A DNA stretch of 64,000 bases. Source: Gordionus sp. m RMFG-2023. Its lineage: Eukaryota > Nematomorpha > Gordioida > Chordodea > Parachordodidae. This document shows, piece after piece, positions 12,099-56,718 of this stretch. The translations under genes were made by a program, and so were the position numbers. How positions within the stretch are numbered: position 1 is the first letter of the stretch; every line of letters starts with the position of its first letter. The notes below the pieces were generated by a model. That model searched no databases. It was not told the origin of the DNA and saw only the letters and a list, made by a program, of their open reading frames with translations. The stretch is from positions 24,104,508-24,168,507 of the forward strand of contig NC_088776.1 in the NCBI RefSeq assembly GCF_954871325.1, read 5' to 3'.

Positions 12099-12360
12099 GA
12101 TTAGTTCCAAACAGATCGTTTTTTTAAAGCGGTCTTTGAGGCTTCTAGTAATTCATTTTTATTTCCAAACAAAGGATAATAATTTGTTGAATTAATTTTT
12201 TTTATATAATATAGTATTTTTTTAAAAAAAACAATCGGTATCTCCATCACAGTGGCCATTTAATCGGTAAGAGAAAACGTTTGTTTGGAAATAAATAAAA
12301 AATTATTGAAAAACATGCCTCAAAAAATGAGTTGAAAAAAAGTTTTGCTTGGAAGTGGCC
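12099..12360. mobile_element. PIF/Harbinger-like MITE
   Basis: The element is flanked by TTA on both sides (12096-12098 and 12361-12363). Its right end GCTTGGAAGTGGCC and its left end GATTAGTTCCAAACAGA are degraded inverted repeats. Inner arms match as well (ATTTCCAAACAAAGGATAAT against TTTGTTTGGAAATA). The same family is present at 58217-58566 with cleaner ends. A 3-bp TTA duplication and a GGCCAC terminus are typical of Harbinger. It carries no coding capacity. Confidence 0.65.
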
Positions 12361-12548
12361 TTATATGATTTTTACAATTTAAATTGTTTTTTTTATTTGT
12401 CTTAAATAGTATTAAAATCAAAATATAAATAATGAGGTCGAACCGATTTTTATAAAATTGGCTACTGGTTTTTTGATAATATTAAAAATAATATATGATT
12501 AGATAACTAAAACTATATTCTATAAAGGTGCCTTATACGAACCACTTT

Positions 12549-12881
12549 ATGGGGCTTCCTAAACTATTAATTTTTTTAGGTCATAATAAATTGATGCATT
12601 TTTATTTATTAATAATGATACGTATAGAATAATTTTATTGTTCAAAATATCATAATAATTATAAATTGAAGCTAATTATATATAAAAATTGAAACTTCAT
12701 TTTGGTTAATTTAATAAACATTTTGGACATAAAAAAATAAGGATCCTTAAGGAGAGATTATGATTTCTTAGCATAAATCCTAAATACCAATCATAAAACA
12801 CATGAAATTGCCTTTTCAAGATTTTGAAATTTTTTCATTTTTAACTGCCATAATTGACATGTATGGTTTAGGAAGCCCCGA
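12549..12881. mobile_element. Short MITE with 16-bp inverted ends, possibly Tc1/mariner-like
   Basis: GGGGCTTCCTAAACTAT at 12551 faces ATGGTTTAGGAAGCCCC ending at 12879. TA dinucleotides lie directly outside both ends, which would fit Tc1/mariner target preference. TA is so common here that this is weak evidence. The interior is non-coding. Confidence 0.5.
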
Positions 12882-13236
12882 TAGCTCTAAATTGACAAAT
12901 TATTATTGAAATAATATCTAGATATAATAAATACTCATAAAACTTTCTCAAATTATAGAAGAGTTTAAACTTTGCTATAAAATTTAATTTACTTAAAAAT
13001 GATTATATATTTGAATTAAAATTAAAATTCTGTCATGTAAAAATCTTTTGAAAATTTCATCAAAATTTGATTTCTTAAATATAAATTTTAATTATTAAAT
13101 ATTTCAAAAGATTTTTTGTCTATAGATGTAAACTAATAAAAACAATATTAGGATAAAATTTTAACCTTCTGGAATATTTAATTTTAAAATGAGATTAAAT
13201 GGTTTGCCACGCCCCGGGGTTTATCTAACCTCAGTC

Positions 13237-14574
13237 CAGAGTTGTTAAACGCTATTTTTAAAAGTAGCGCGCTACCGCTATAGCTATTAGTCAAAAAAGT
13301 AGCGCGCTACCACTTTCGCTATTTGTCAAAAAAAGTAGCACTTTTAAGCTACCTTTTATAAAAAAAAATTTAGAAAAAAATGAAACAAATTTTTTTTATT
13401 ATTTTTTTGCTTATAATGTAAATGTATAATAAATAATATATAAAAATCAACATTTATAAATATAAAAATATAGTTAGTTTAGATTTTAAAAAAATAAGCA
13501 ATATAAATAAATATTTATTTTAATTTGTTGCATTTTAATAATAATATCATTTCAATATTATCATGCCCAAGTCTAGAGCGACGATCAGAAAGTATAAGCT
13601 TTGCTTTACTAAATAATCTCTCGACACTAGCACTTGAGGGCAAGGGGGTATTTAATTTTATATATAAATTATTAATATATGAAAAATTATCAAAAATATT
13701 CATTTCAATATTTTTTGATTGAAAAAAAAGATCAATTGGATTTTCTATTAAATCATCTTTAATTTCAAAAAAATTATTTGAGGATGTCTTCATGGTAGAT
13801 ACTCGGCAATCTATGTTTGTTGGAGTAAGATTATTCAGCTTCGCCATTAGCCTATCGCAACCAAGGACAATGGCTGAACTGTGTCAATAATAAAATCAAC
13901 AATTACTTTATCAGCCAATTTTTGTGAAATATTGGCATGTTTATTATCAGTTAATTTGGTTTGGATAGTATTTGTCTTTTTGAATGAAGATTCTCCTATA
14001 CCAAAATTTTTTATATGTTTCTCTATTTCCTTATAGCAAGTCTAATAAAATAAATAATATTATAATGTAAAAATAACAATTTACCTTTAGGTGTTTCTTC
14101 AGGTTATAGCTACTCGATTGATTTGATGATATATTTTTTTTACATTTTAAGCACAGGAATTTGAATCCAGTTTTTGTTTTATTATTAATTTAAAAAAATT
14201 TTCAAATCTAGGGAATGGGAAATCGATATTAGAGCTATTAAGTACATTTTCTTCCATTGAATCTTCCATGTCTGAATCACTTTCAAGGATTTGGATATCC
14301 ATGGGCAATGCCATTTTAGATTATTAACACAGATTGAAAATATAAATTAAAAATTGAAAATATATTTAAATTTCAAAATTAAATAATAAATTATAAAAAT
14401 TATAATTAATTATGATATTATATTTAAATTTTCATGTTTATACTTACATTCATTATATTTTTTAAAAGTAGCGAGCGCGCTAAAAAATTAAATAATTAAA
14501 AAAAAGTAGCGGCTATTAGCTATAGCTACCAAAAAAGATAGCGCGATAAGTAGCGCGCTACTTTAACAACTCTG
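13237..14574 (-). mobile_element. hAT transposon, internally deleted, sibling of 3723-5375
   Basis: The ends are CAGAGTTGTTAAACGCTA and TAGCGCGCTACTTTAACAACTCTG-like. A perfect 8-bp duplication CCTCAGTC lies at 13229-13236 and 14575-14582. Subterminal GTAGCGCGCTAC words repeat at both ends. On the minus strand the hAT C-terminal dimerisation domain (LPSSASVERLFSKAKLILSD) lies at 13515-13847. N-terminal fragments (KLADKVIVDFIIDTVQPLSL) and a degraded BED finger lie at about 13860-14300. As in the sibling element the catalytic core is missing, so both probably descend from one deleted master copy. Confidence 0.93.
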
Positions 14575-15039
14575 CCTCAGTCACTTCTCTTGTAAAATAT
14601 TATTTAATTTTTTTCTTAAACTGTTCGAAAAATTTATGGGAAGGATTCCTGAAACATAAATCACAGAATTTCATGTCAATTATTTAGCATATCTATTTTT
14701 CACTTAGCTCAAACAATTAACATATATTTCATATTTTTTATATCTCTCTATTATTATTGTTAATCACGTAATTCCTTTATTGCAATTAAGTGAAAAAGCT
14801 ATGAGGAATCTTTGCGAACAACGGGTTTAATGACCCATTGTGCGGAAGGAATTTGAGTATATACAATTAAATTATTCAATGTAATAACCATATTTGTAAT
14901 TATATTTTAATACAATGCTATAGTTATCACAATTATAAATGAAATAAAAATAATATTTCTACTAATAATATATGTATGTTCTAATATAAAAGACCAGATA
15001 AATTTTTTTATAAATAGTATTTTGAATCTAAGCTACTCT

Positions 15040-15155
15040 TCCTTCGTATTTAGAAAAAGATACAAATATTTTATGCCTTTTGATATCTGTATCTTAGGTA
15101 TATTTTAAATAGTCCATATCTAGTAGATACCTTTTTAAAGGTCTGCCCAACTCTA
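15040..15155. mobile_element. Fragment of the AGATACTAGTATCT hAT family (one terminus)
   Basis: It ends GGTCTGCCCAACTCTA, matching the terminus TGCCCAACTCTG of the intact copy at 58909-60639. Just inside it has TATCTGTATCTTAGG and ATATCTAGTAGATAC, decayed versions of that family's subterminal palindromes. The opposite end is not present. Confidence 0.55.
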
Positions 15156-15606
15156 CTAGTTATTTTCATTGTAATGATATTTTTATTATATTGTCTATTA
15201 GTTATATTAAAATTGCTCCATTCAAAATACTTTAGACACCCTTAATTCTAATAAGCTACCATTTCAAAATCAAATATTATATTTGGTAGGTTATATTTAT
15301 CTTTAGAAATTGCTTGTAAATTAAATATTGAAATTAAATTTATTATTCTTTACAAATATTTCAAAAGTCGAGTTAAATAATATAATTTGTTTAAAACGAA
15401 TACTGAAGTATTTGCCTACAAGGTTTAACATCTATCTATACATATGGTTATTCGGAAATATTTATAACTTATAGAGATGTTAACTTTATTGATAAATAAA
15501 AATCAATGTATTTACGATGGTTTTAATTTTTAAAATGAGTATGTATGTTGAATTTCAATTCTAAAGGCTAGAAATTTATATTATTGCTGTCAATTTTCAT
15601 AAAAAG

Positions 15607-15690
15607 ATCAAGGATAGAAAAAGAAGCAGGGGCTCTCAACCGACGATTTGGTATCGCCGAAACATAGATTACCCAAACCGGGACAACTAA
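15607..15690 (+). CDS. Candidate last exon (basic C-terminal tail), gene unknown
   Basis: After TTTTCATAAAAAG a 27-codon frame reads IKDRKRSRGSQPTIWYRRN and runs on to a TAA at 15688-15690. Its GC content is well above the neighbourhood. It is in phase 0, as the LDLR-A exon at 10896 would require, and would suit a cytoplasmic tail. This is speculative because no homologue is recognised and the acceptor is weak. Confidence 0.2.
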   Translation: MKDRKRSRGSQPTIWYRRNIDYPNRDN

Positions 15691-15930
15691 TTATGTCGTT
15701 TTGAATTTTTATATTATAATCTTGATACTAATTTATTAAATGCATTTTATATGTAATTTTCTTTAATTAGTCAAATCAAAATCACTAACGTTTTTTAATC
15801 CCATTTTATTTTGTCGAGGTGTTCTTTCCCTAACGTATTCTTATTTGTATTTATATAAATATTTAAAAAATATATTCTTATTATTCATTCATCTATTGGA
15901 TTATAAGATTTTTTTATAAACAAAATTTAT

Positions 15931-16418
15931 TAGAGTTGTACTGATATTTTTTAGTGCATCGGACCGATTTTTCGTCTCTTTGAAATATCGGTTATCGTCC
16001 GATATTACTATAAAATGGCATCTAAATAATATTATTTTAATTAATTAATATTTAAGAAAATATATTTATATGTAAGTTTAAAATGTTGTTATATAATTTA
16101 AATAATATTTTTTAAAACACTAAATAACTATAAAAATATAATAAAATATATAATTTAAAAAAAATTCTAACAATTTACATTGATTATGTATAGACTAGAT
16201 GGGATTCTTAACTTTCTACACAGATTTTGAAACAAAAAAAATATTTTAAATGACTTATGTTATGCTATATTAAACGTAGATGCATACAATGAAATTAAAA
16301 TATATTAAATGTGCGTAACGAAAAAGATCATATTAGTGATATCGGATATGTAATCGGCCGATATCAATTTAATATAGAAAATATTGGATCGGCCTATAAA
16401 ATGTTGTATCGAAACCTA
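15931..16418. mobile_element. Decayed MITE of the TATCGGCCGATA family
   Basis: It shares its layout with the intact copy at 24966-25433. It has an outer TAGAGTTGTACTGATA and inner TATCGGTTATCGTCCGATAT, and near the other end AATCGGCCGATATCAATT and GTTGTATCGAAACCTA. No flanking duplication survives. Confidence 0.6.
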
Positions 16419-16715
16419 TCATGCTAATATATTTATAATTTATTTATTAATTTACTATAATAATTTCGTTCACGAATTGAATTCTCTATCCAAATACAAT
16501 TAAATTTAAAAAGAATATATATATACTATACCTTTTATATTAAAATCGCACAATATGTCTGGCATATTTAAACTCAATAATAACGATTATATTATATAAT
16601 AATATATAGTGTATATTTATAAACAAAAATTAAATGATCATAACTCGTTTCACATATTGCCAACTAATACAAATATTATCGCGGTTTATATAAATAAAAT
16701 ATTCAAATTCAAAAA

Positions 16716-29241
<12,526 letters not shown>

Positions 29242-30227
29242 ATCTAAGAATAAATAAATGAGATATTCGCGTTATTTATCACATATCTTATCTTATTTTA
29301 TCTAGCACGTTGGTCATAGACCTGCCTAAAATGAGTGAACGTGACCTTCATACAATTATGTCGATTTTTTACTCAAGCATACCAAACCAACAAACCTTGT
29401 ACCCAGATGGAACATAACAGGGTGGAACTTACCCATACCCCTTGTAAATAGTTTGATTAGTAAAGAGTAAAATAGAAGGGTTAATAAGATATAAGAACAT
29501 AATGTTTAATTCCAAATACAATTGCTTTTTATTGATTTAATTAATTTTATAAACTATAAGGAAAATTTATCATTTTAAAATTTATCCAGATAAATTCTCT
29601 AATACTATTAAACTATAAGTTTTAGGAGGTTAAACTGTAAGAAATTATTATTTATTTCTTGTTAAATGTTATGGAGTTAAATATTTTAATTGATATGATA
29701 ATTTATTCACTAATTATTTGTGTAAATACAATTGATATAATATTATTATTAGTAAAAGCTACAATAATACAAAATAGGATATCATATTTTTTTTTCATTT
29801 GGCAATAGGTTGATTCTCTTTGAGTTAATAAGTATTAGAAAATTACTTTTTGATTTAATTACCAATTAAAAGACTACAATGGCACAAAAATAAGATATCA
29901 TTCTTATATTTTATTTCACTTAGCAATGAGATAATTCATGTTGAATTAATATGTATTATAATTCTATTTATAATTTATTACTAATTATTGGAAAACATAA
30001 TTAATAATACTTTGTAGTGAGAAATAATAATCTAAAATCAGACGAAGAGCACAGTTTAAAACTACATTATTGAACTGGAAATTGGGCTGCTAAGGAAAAA
30101 CATAACTAGAAATTATGAACTAGAGTGTAAAAAAATAAGAACATAACAATAAATGTAAGGAACATTCGAAAAAATCAAAATTGCTGGTTGTTAACAATAA
30201 ACTAGAAAGAGAACATATCATATAGAG
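29242..30227. other. LETM1 upstream flank, no gene seen
   Basis: Within this 1-kb stretch upstream of the LETM1 start codon no other gene is visible. The LETM1 promoter is expected here, but no specific element could be picked out of the AT-rich background. A non-repetitive patch at 29320-29430 is slightly GC-richer. Confidence 0.35.
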
Positions 30228-31548
30228 CAGGCGCGCGGCAGCGGGGGGGGGGGGAGGGGAAGCCGGATTATATTTTTCAAAAATAATTGTTTATATTAAT
30301 TTATATATGTTAATATTTATTCCTATCTCATATATATATTTAATTATACATTTATTTATTACATTCATCTACCAAGTTATTTAATTAATTACTATTGATT
30401 TTAAGTTTTCCCTGACGTAATATTTACCAATTATTTTCAAATTTCTAGTAGCGTAATATTTATCTAAATTTCAAGTCAAATAACAATTATCTCTGAAACA
30501 CCTTGTCCAGGGAGAAAAAAAATGCAAACTTGTCCAACGAGATCAAGTCTCCGCCATCAAGCAGTAACAGCTATTATGGAATTAGAAGAGCCGATTATTA
30601 ATTATTTTACTGAAATATCATAATGGCTTGAAAGAAATATTTTCTCAGCAGTAAGAATATTATTGGATTCAATACTTTTTCCAAATTTTTTTTTCTCATT
30701 AGAATGTATCATTTAATTATACAACTATTTTATGTAATACTTTTCAAAAACATGACATGACTTAATTAAGAAGATAAGAATAGCGCAGAGCATTTTATTA
30801 GAACTCAAGGAAATTAGAGCTAATGTTGATGAAGAATTTTATATTTTATATGTTATTGTTAAGTGAAAAGTAGAGCAATAATATTTAAAGATGTATATAT
30901 AACCCAAATAAATAAATGGCTTTGAATTCATTATGCAGCACTTACCAATCTGCAGATATTACTTCCGCAAAAGCCTTTCCAACCTTTTTCAGATGGTGAT
31001 AGAAAAAAAATGAATATTTGTTAGATTTTTATCATGAAGATGTTAAAGTATCTTATGATACATTATTAGCTGAATAACTATGATTAAAAGATAGGTTGAT
31101 ATAGTCCTAAAAAATGTCAAAATTTTTTTTGGCCCGGCCAGTGTGTTTTTTTTAAATAAATTTTTTGGCCCGGCTTGAATTTTTTTAAAATAAATTATAT
31201 TTGTTTTTTACTTTTATAGCTAATAATGGCGATTTCAAATATTTTGTTTTAAAATATATAGCCCGGCCCGGATATTTTTTTAAAAAAATTTTCATGCCCA
31301 GCCCGTGTGTTTTTTTAAAAAATTTTGGCCCGGCCCGAGTATATTTAAAAAAATTAAAATACGGTCCGGCCTGGGGTTCGGGTCTGCAAGTCTCCGAAAA
31401 ACATACCTAAGAAGTACAACTTCTGAAAGTAGATTGAATGGTTTGAATCATTTGAATATTCATAGGCATTTAACGCCGCAAGGATGAGATAATTGAAAAA
31501 TTAGCACAATCCCAACCAAGATTGGATTTTACATTGTAAATATATAAT
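30228..31548 (+). mobile_element. ZMYM-type hAT transposon, copy 1, 3' end lost
   Basis: It begins CAGGCGCGCGGCAGC followed by a long G run, matching the left end of the copy at 43382. The two copies then run parallel through TAATATTTATTCCTATCTCA, GATCAAGTCTCCGCCATCAA and GAACTCAAGGAAATTAGAGC. The transposase tail reads TYLRSTTSESRLNGLNHLNI and then LAQSQPRLDFTL, the typical C-terminus of ZMYM1-like hAT proteins. The reading frame is broken at many points. At 31549 another hAT terminus begins, and the remaining 3' region of copy 1 is missing. Confidence 0.78.
31125..31396. repeat. GGCCCGG/T-run repeat inside hAT copy 1
   Basis: Five or more units of the form GGCCCGGCC-(6-8 bases)-TTTTTTAAAAAA follow one another, ending GGGTCTGCAAGTCTCCG. 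The right junction with the hAT coding sequence is the same as in copy 2 at 44701, so the insertion predates the spread of the two copies. Confidence 0.8.
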
Positions 31549-31970
31549 CAGAGTTGGGCAGGTCTTCCAGAAAAAGAATCTAGATACTGATTCTTTATAA
31601 AAAATTAATCTTAGATACAGATACTAGTATCTTTTTCAAAATATCAAAAAGATACAAGATAAAAGATACTTGTATCTTTTACTAAATTAGAGTTTCTTAA
31701 ATAGAAGATACTTTTAAATTATAAATACCAATTAAATTGAATAGTTTATAAAATAAGTTTTTATTATTTATTTGTGAAGAACATAGCATACACATATAAG
31801 AATGAATATTTGCAATAATTAATAAAATATTTATTAATAAATTATTTATAATAATCATGGATTTTAATATTAGTTTTTGCCCATTAATATCTTAAATAGG
31901 GAAGGGAGAGTAATATATTTAATGGGAGTTGAAAATTTGCAAATAAGAAAAATAAAATTAAATCAAATGA
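31549..31970. mobile_element. Left-end fragment of the AGATACTAGTATCT hAT family
   Basis: It starts CAGAGTTGGGCAGGTCTTCC and carries GATACTAGTATCTTTTTC and GATACTTGTATCTTTT, matching the first few hundred bases of 58909-60639. The right terminus is not found. It was inserted in, or joined to, hAT copy 1 at 31548. Confidence 0.75.
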
Positions 31971-32394
31971 TTTATTAGAATTTGCAGGTTATTTTCTGTG
32001 TTGTTTTAAATATAGCTTATATTCGGAGTATATGGCTAAATGGCATCTCTAATAAAAATATACTAGTTTTATTTTATTCATTTAAGTATTTATCATTACA
32101 TATTTGTGATTTTTATGTATTATTTAATAGTTTATTTTCTAATATGACTTATTAATTCTTGCGTTTGTAATATCATATATATAAATATCATTAAAATTTC
32201 TTTAATTTTTTTCATATATTTCCAAAATCATTAATTATATATAAAAAATATCATAATAATGTACAATTTTATATTATAATTATTAAATACATAATTATTA
32301 TTAAAAAAATATCAAAAATATACATAAAAAAGAGTTTCGATTTTATTTATAAAAATAAATGATTTTATTAATAATTTTTTTAAAAATTTTATAA

Positions 32395-32515
32395 CATTTT
32401 ATTTTTGTTAAAGAAGCCATTTTATATCGGATCAAATTTTATAATATTGGCGGATAACCGATTTTTAAAAATAGGTGAAACCGGCCCGATCCGATCAAAA
32501 ATCGGCATCCATTAA
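32395..32515. repeat. Fragment of the TATCGGCCGATA MITE family
   Basis: The words TATATCGGATCAAATTTTAT, GGCGGATAACCGATTTTTAA and GATCAAAAATCGGCATCC resemble the terminal part of the MITE at 24966 in inverted orientation. It is strongly decayed. Confidence 0.4.
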
Positions 32516-33075
32516 TATATTTTATATATAATTATTTTAGCAAGTTCTTATTAGAGGAAATATTTAAGCTACAATTGATATATAAAAATATTAGATAATT
32601 TTAAAAGGCTCTTAATAAAATATTTATAATAAGGTAGAATTTAACTTTATTAGTTACTTTTATTTATTTATGATATAAGTAAAATTACATTACAATATTT
32701 ATTTACAAAATTTAATCAAATTAAAATGCATTAAAGAAAATTATTATGTTTAATAATCAATTAATAAACATTCTGCCATATTGTTATTTTTTTGCGCATT
32801 CTGTTTATAAAGGTGTGCGAGATTCGAAGCTGGTGATATTGACAGTTATTGCCGCAAGCTGACCTCTTATAAATTGCAAATATTGGTATTTCTAAAAAGA
32901 AACCTTCGTTATATTAATGTTAAATATTATTTTAAATATTTATTTCAAATTTCATAATATAATTGTTTATTACTTATTATGTATTTAATGGTCTATAGTA
33001 TTAATTCATTGCTTATGACAGCTATCATATTATATCAAATAGTATTTCATCATTTTAAAATAGGATAAATTAAAA

Positions 33076-52791
<19,716 letters not shown>

Positions 52792-54222
52792 TACTTATAA
52801 TAAGGACCAAAAATATTAAATTTACTGATTATTTATATTTTAAATATATATATCCTAATTTGGAAATGACTTTTAATATAATTAAATTATTAAACAATAT
52901 TATTTGTTATAATTAATATCAATCAATAAAATTTTTGTATATAAATAAATTATAGGAGTTGATTATAGCAAAAAATATTTTTAGGATTACAATCATTTAT
53001 AATAAATTTAGAAGTAATTAAAATTTACGTGCAAAATATAGTAAGTATATATAAAATATTCAAAGATTTCATCAATTTATAACTCATAAGTTGGAATTAA
53101 TGGTTGCTCTATTAACTTTTTGGTTAACTTATTTTTGACCCCATTTTATTCTACGCTGCTAGTCTAATTTAACAACGTTAAGTTTATATTTAATTTTGGT
53201 CGAAGTTGGCCATTAATTAAGGAAAAATTTTGAAAAAAAAATCATAGCAAATTTATATAATATAAGAATTAAAAAAATTAGATAAAGTTTTTAAAATATT
53301 CCATTGTATTACTAAAAAAATTTGACCAAAATATATTTTTTATAATAAAATAATTTTCACAATTTATTTCAATTGCATTCATGGTAATATAATTTTGGCG
53401 ATAGTGCATTCTTCGAAAGCTTTTGCGGTAAAGCATTTTCGAAAATATCATGCGGTAATGACTTAATATGGACAGTTCATAAATTAGACTAGCTATTTGA
53501 ATTTATATAATCATCCGCCTCTTTTATTTTGATAGTCAATAATTTTACAAATTAAAGCATCTAGACAGTGTTCATAAGTTAAAGATGTCAAGTTCCATTT
53601 ATAGATGTTTTTTGTAATGAATCATGTTGATAATTCATATTGCTAATTATTTTGTTATATCCATCTAAATGTCCTAATAAAACAAATTATATTTACAACA
53701 CAATACGATTTTTTTTAATATATAGATATAGAAAAACGAAATTGAAACGTTCAAAAAGATTTGTCTGAATAATTCATACTAAAGTTTTGCAATGGGCAAC
53801 CCAAATACCCGCCCAACTAATATTTAAAGAAATTAACTCCTTCCCCCGCCCATGCATTTTTTAAAATTTACCGACCCACCTAATTCATCTAAAAAATTTG
53901 TTTAATCCTCCTGCCACAATTTTTTAAAATTGTTTGCTCTTATTTATTTTATTTCAATATATTTTTACTTAAACTTTTAAAATATCCAATATTATGAAAT
54001 AAAAAAAATAATTTTTAATAAATATAATCTCGTTCTGTTCATTTCACCCTAAAAATTTTAATTCGTCATCCCGCTCGTTCTTTGTTTTAAAAATAATTTT
54101 AACAAGTCCAACCTATCCTCCCAATGTTAAAATCTTTTATCAATTGCAGACTTTTTAACTTACCCGAGAATAGATAAAATTGTACGGAAAAAAATTCCTA
54201 TAATCAGTAACTCTTATTGAGT
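52792..54222. other. DHX33 3' flank and gene-free sequence
   Basis: No gene is seen. A GC-cored repeat at about 53785-54130 (CAACCCAAATACCCGCCC, CCGACCCACC, CATCCCGCTCGTTC) belongs with the other pyrimidine-rich repeats of the window. Confidence 0.4.
52925..52930 (+). promoter_or_regulatory. Likely polyadenylation signal of DHX33
   Basis: AATAAA lies 134 bases past the stop codon. It is the first canonical hexamer downstream, but A/T background makes chance hits common. Confidence 0.4.
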
Positions 54223-55717
54223 TTAACCCTTTAGGTTCCCTCATAAAATTAATATGTTGCAACACGATATTTAGTAATTTTTTTATTGATTCTAGTATAA
54301 TATAATATAAAACACACAAAAAAAGTTTTTTAAATTCAAAATGGCGGCTCTCCCTGGTGGTTTCAAATTCATATCATTGACACCTTATGGAAACTTTCGA
54401 AACAGTCTCTATTTTTATTTAGACATAGTGGTACGTTGCATGATTTGCACGACCACCTTGTTCTTCTGGGATTTAACTTTGTACTACAGAAGGTACACCT
54501 TCGTGAGGTTCCTGCCTGAGGTTGATGAGCTGAGTTTTTTAGTCTAATTTCTGGAAGGATATAAGCTTTATTATTTTTTCTTTGCATTGATATATAATTA
54601 TTATCATTATGAATATTATCATCCCTATTAACATTTTTACAGTATGCCAATTCGCTAGCAATTATTTGTCTTCGGAATTCTTTCGATGAGAGTTTATTAT
54701 CTGTAAGAATATTGTATATTATGAATGAATTGATAATCGCCGCATCTATCAGCCAAAAAAATATTGGTAGTCACCATTTTCGCCACTTTCGCGAAATTTC
54801 ATATAAAGACTTGAAATGGTCAACAGACCCCATATATTTATTATACATCTTTATCATTATTGGACATTTTACGTCAAATACTTCCCCTTTTTTATTTTTT
54901 CTCTTCACAGTATCCACTGATCTCGGATCAATATAATTGGGCATTATAAATACGTCACGATTATCTCGCCATTTAATTATACTTATATTATTTTTGTCAC
55001 TTCTCCAGTCAAACTCACTTCTTTTTAATTTTGTTTCCATATTCTTTATGGGCAAGTATCTCCTATTTTTGTTTAGTGTTCCGGTAGCATATATACCTTT
55101 CTTTTTTAAATCGATCAATTTCAATTTGATAAGGTGTATCCGATTCATAATCATCACTATCAATTTGGTAACGTGTATCCGATTCATAATCATCTTCGGA
55201 ATCAGTGGATGAGTTGTCTAACGAAGAACCTTCAGATGGAATGTCCAGATAATCATCCATATATATAACAAGCTAAAATTATTGCGAAATGAGTTGGCAA
55301 AATTTATCAATTATTTAAAAAAATAAATATTAAAAATATTGTTGTTAAGTGGCAGTGGTTAGTTTAATATACCACATTAAAGAGATCAAAATAATATATA
55401 AATATTATTTATTTGAGCAAAAATAAATATTAGAAAGATAGATAAAATAGTGAGGAATATATACATTTAAAAATATTTGATAAATATACTTACTTATAAT
55501 TAAAATTGGAATTTTAAGAAAAATCACCGTAAAAAACGTATTTTGAAATAAAGGCGCGAAAAAAAAAATTAAAAAATAACTCCTCCACAAACATATGAAA
55601 AAGAATATCTTTTAATATATATTCGTGGTGGTTTCATTTTATATGATTAACTCCTTTAGAAGATATAAAGGTTAAAAGGTGGTTTTATATTTGCACTACC
55701 GCGACCGAAAGGGTTAA
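54223..55717 (-). mobile_element. piggyBac transposon, internally deleted
   Basis: It is bounded by TTAA with ends TTAACCCTTTAGGTTCCC and CGCGACCGAAAGGGTTAA. On the minus strand the N-terminal acidic region (MDDYLDIPSEGSSLDNSSTD, about 55257 downwards) runs directly into a late part of the DDE domain (GIYATGTLNKNRRYLPIKN, FIMPNYIDPRS, MYNKYMGSVDHFKSLYE). After that comes the C-terminal cysteine-rich finger (RRCTFCSTKLNPRRTRWSCK, CNVPLCLNKNRDCF; 54369-54560). The catalytic middle is deleted and the joint near 55090-55130 changes frame. The family differs from that at 42732. Confidence 0.88.
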
Positions 55718-56718
55718 AAAGGTTGGGTTCTTCAAAATATAATTGATTTTGATTATTTCTAAACAAGATATGCTTAAATATAATATTTAATTCCTGTGCA
55801 TTTGAAAACAAATTCATTTATGACGACGATGATGATCATTATAGTTTCAATATTCAATTTTGATGTAAATGATTTATATTAATACGTTATATTATGGATT
55901 ATATCTATGCTATGATACAAGGTGTATTTTATTGGTAGCACATGTGCTATTATCTATCAACCTGCTACCTAAGATGTTATTCAGGAGTTATCTTATTCCT
56001 GCTCAAATTCTAAGAAAAAATATAAATTAATTCTTCAAAAAATGCTTTAAATCTAAAGCTTTCATAAGATTGCCATAGATGATATTCAATACAGGATACG
56101 CAATAGGTAATACTCTAGTTATTTTATAAGAACTTAATCTCTTTCAACCAGATATTTTGATTCACAAAATTGGGAATAAATCAAGGCCTTTCTGGCCATC
56201 TAAAATTATTAAAGGTGGCTAGGAAAAGTAAAATTTCAATAATTAACTTTTTCCCAGTTATTAACAATGCTTATGGTCAAATTGTTTTTAGTGAAAATTT
56301 AGGGATAACATTTTGTAAGAAAAAATATAAATTTATAAGACATGTTTCTTTTTGTTGCTTATTTTCAGAATTATTAACTTATTGAGTTTCAAATTGAAAT
56401 TTTAAACTTCTTTTCGTAACTTATTTTTAGTCTTCTAAGCTTTTGTTGAGCATCATCAGATTTGATTATATTCTAACATGAAAGGCGGAAGTTGGGTTTG
56501 TTGCGTTTAAACTCCCTAACTCAAGATTCGAATATTGCGGGTTAAAAGTCATTTTTTTAAAGCATAATTACGTTTCAAAAATTAAAATATAATAGATAGC
56601 GCATATAGTATAGGACACAGAACTTTGATATTGTTATTTAAGTCGAATATAAAAGAACATTAACATATTTTATTTAGTTAGATCTCATTTTCTATTTAAA
56701 ACTTGTGAGTATAACAAT
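55718..56718. other. Gene-free AT-rich sequence
   Basis: An open frame at 56170-56385 (GINQGLSGHLKLLKVARKS) has no recognisable family and no splice context. Nothing else is seen. Confidence 0.4.

Larger units (their letters stand above)
10897..13236. other. Intron or downstream region of the LDLR-A gene with two MITEs
   Basis: Apart from the candidate exon at 11952-12056 and the MITEs at 12099-12360 and 12549-12881, no gene is seen. A GC-cored repeat at about 11640-11790 (GTGGGTGGGTCAGGC, GAGTGGACGGGTCGTG) belongs to the same style as the repeat at 56719. Confidence 0.4.
14575..16715. other. Intergenic or intronic sequence with two decayed MITE copies
   Basis: Outside the fragments at 15040-15155 and 15931-16418 and the candidate exon at 15607-15690, only AT-rich sequence is seen. 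The part just below 16716 is the LETM1 3' flank. The nearest AATAAA on the minus strand is about 270 bases past the stop codon, at 16439-16448. Confidence 0.4.
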
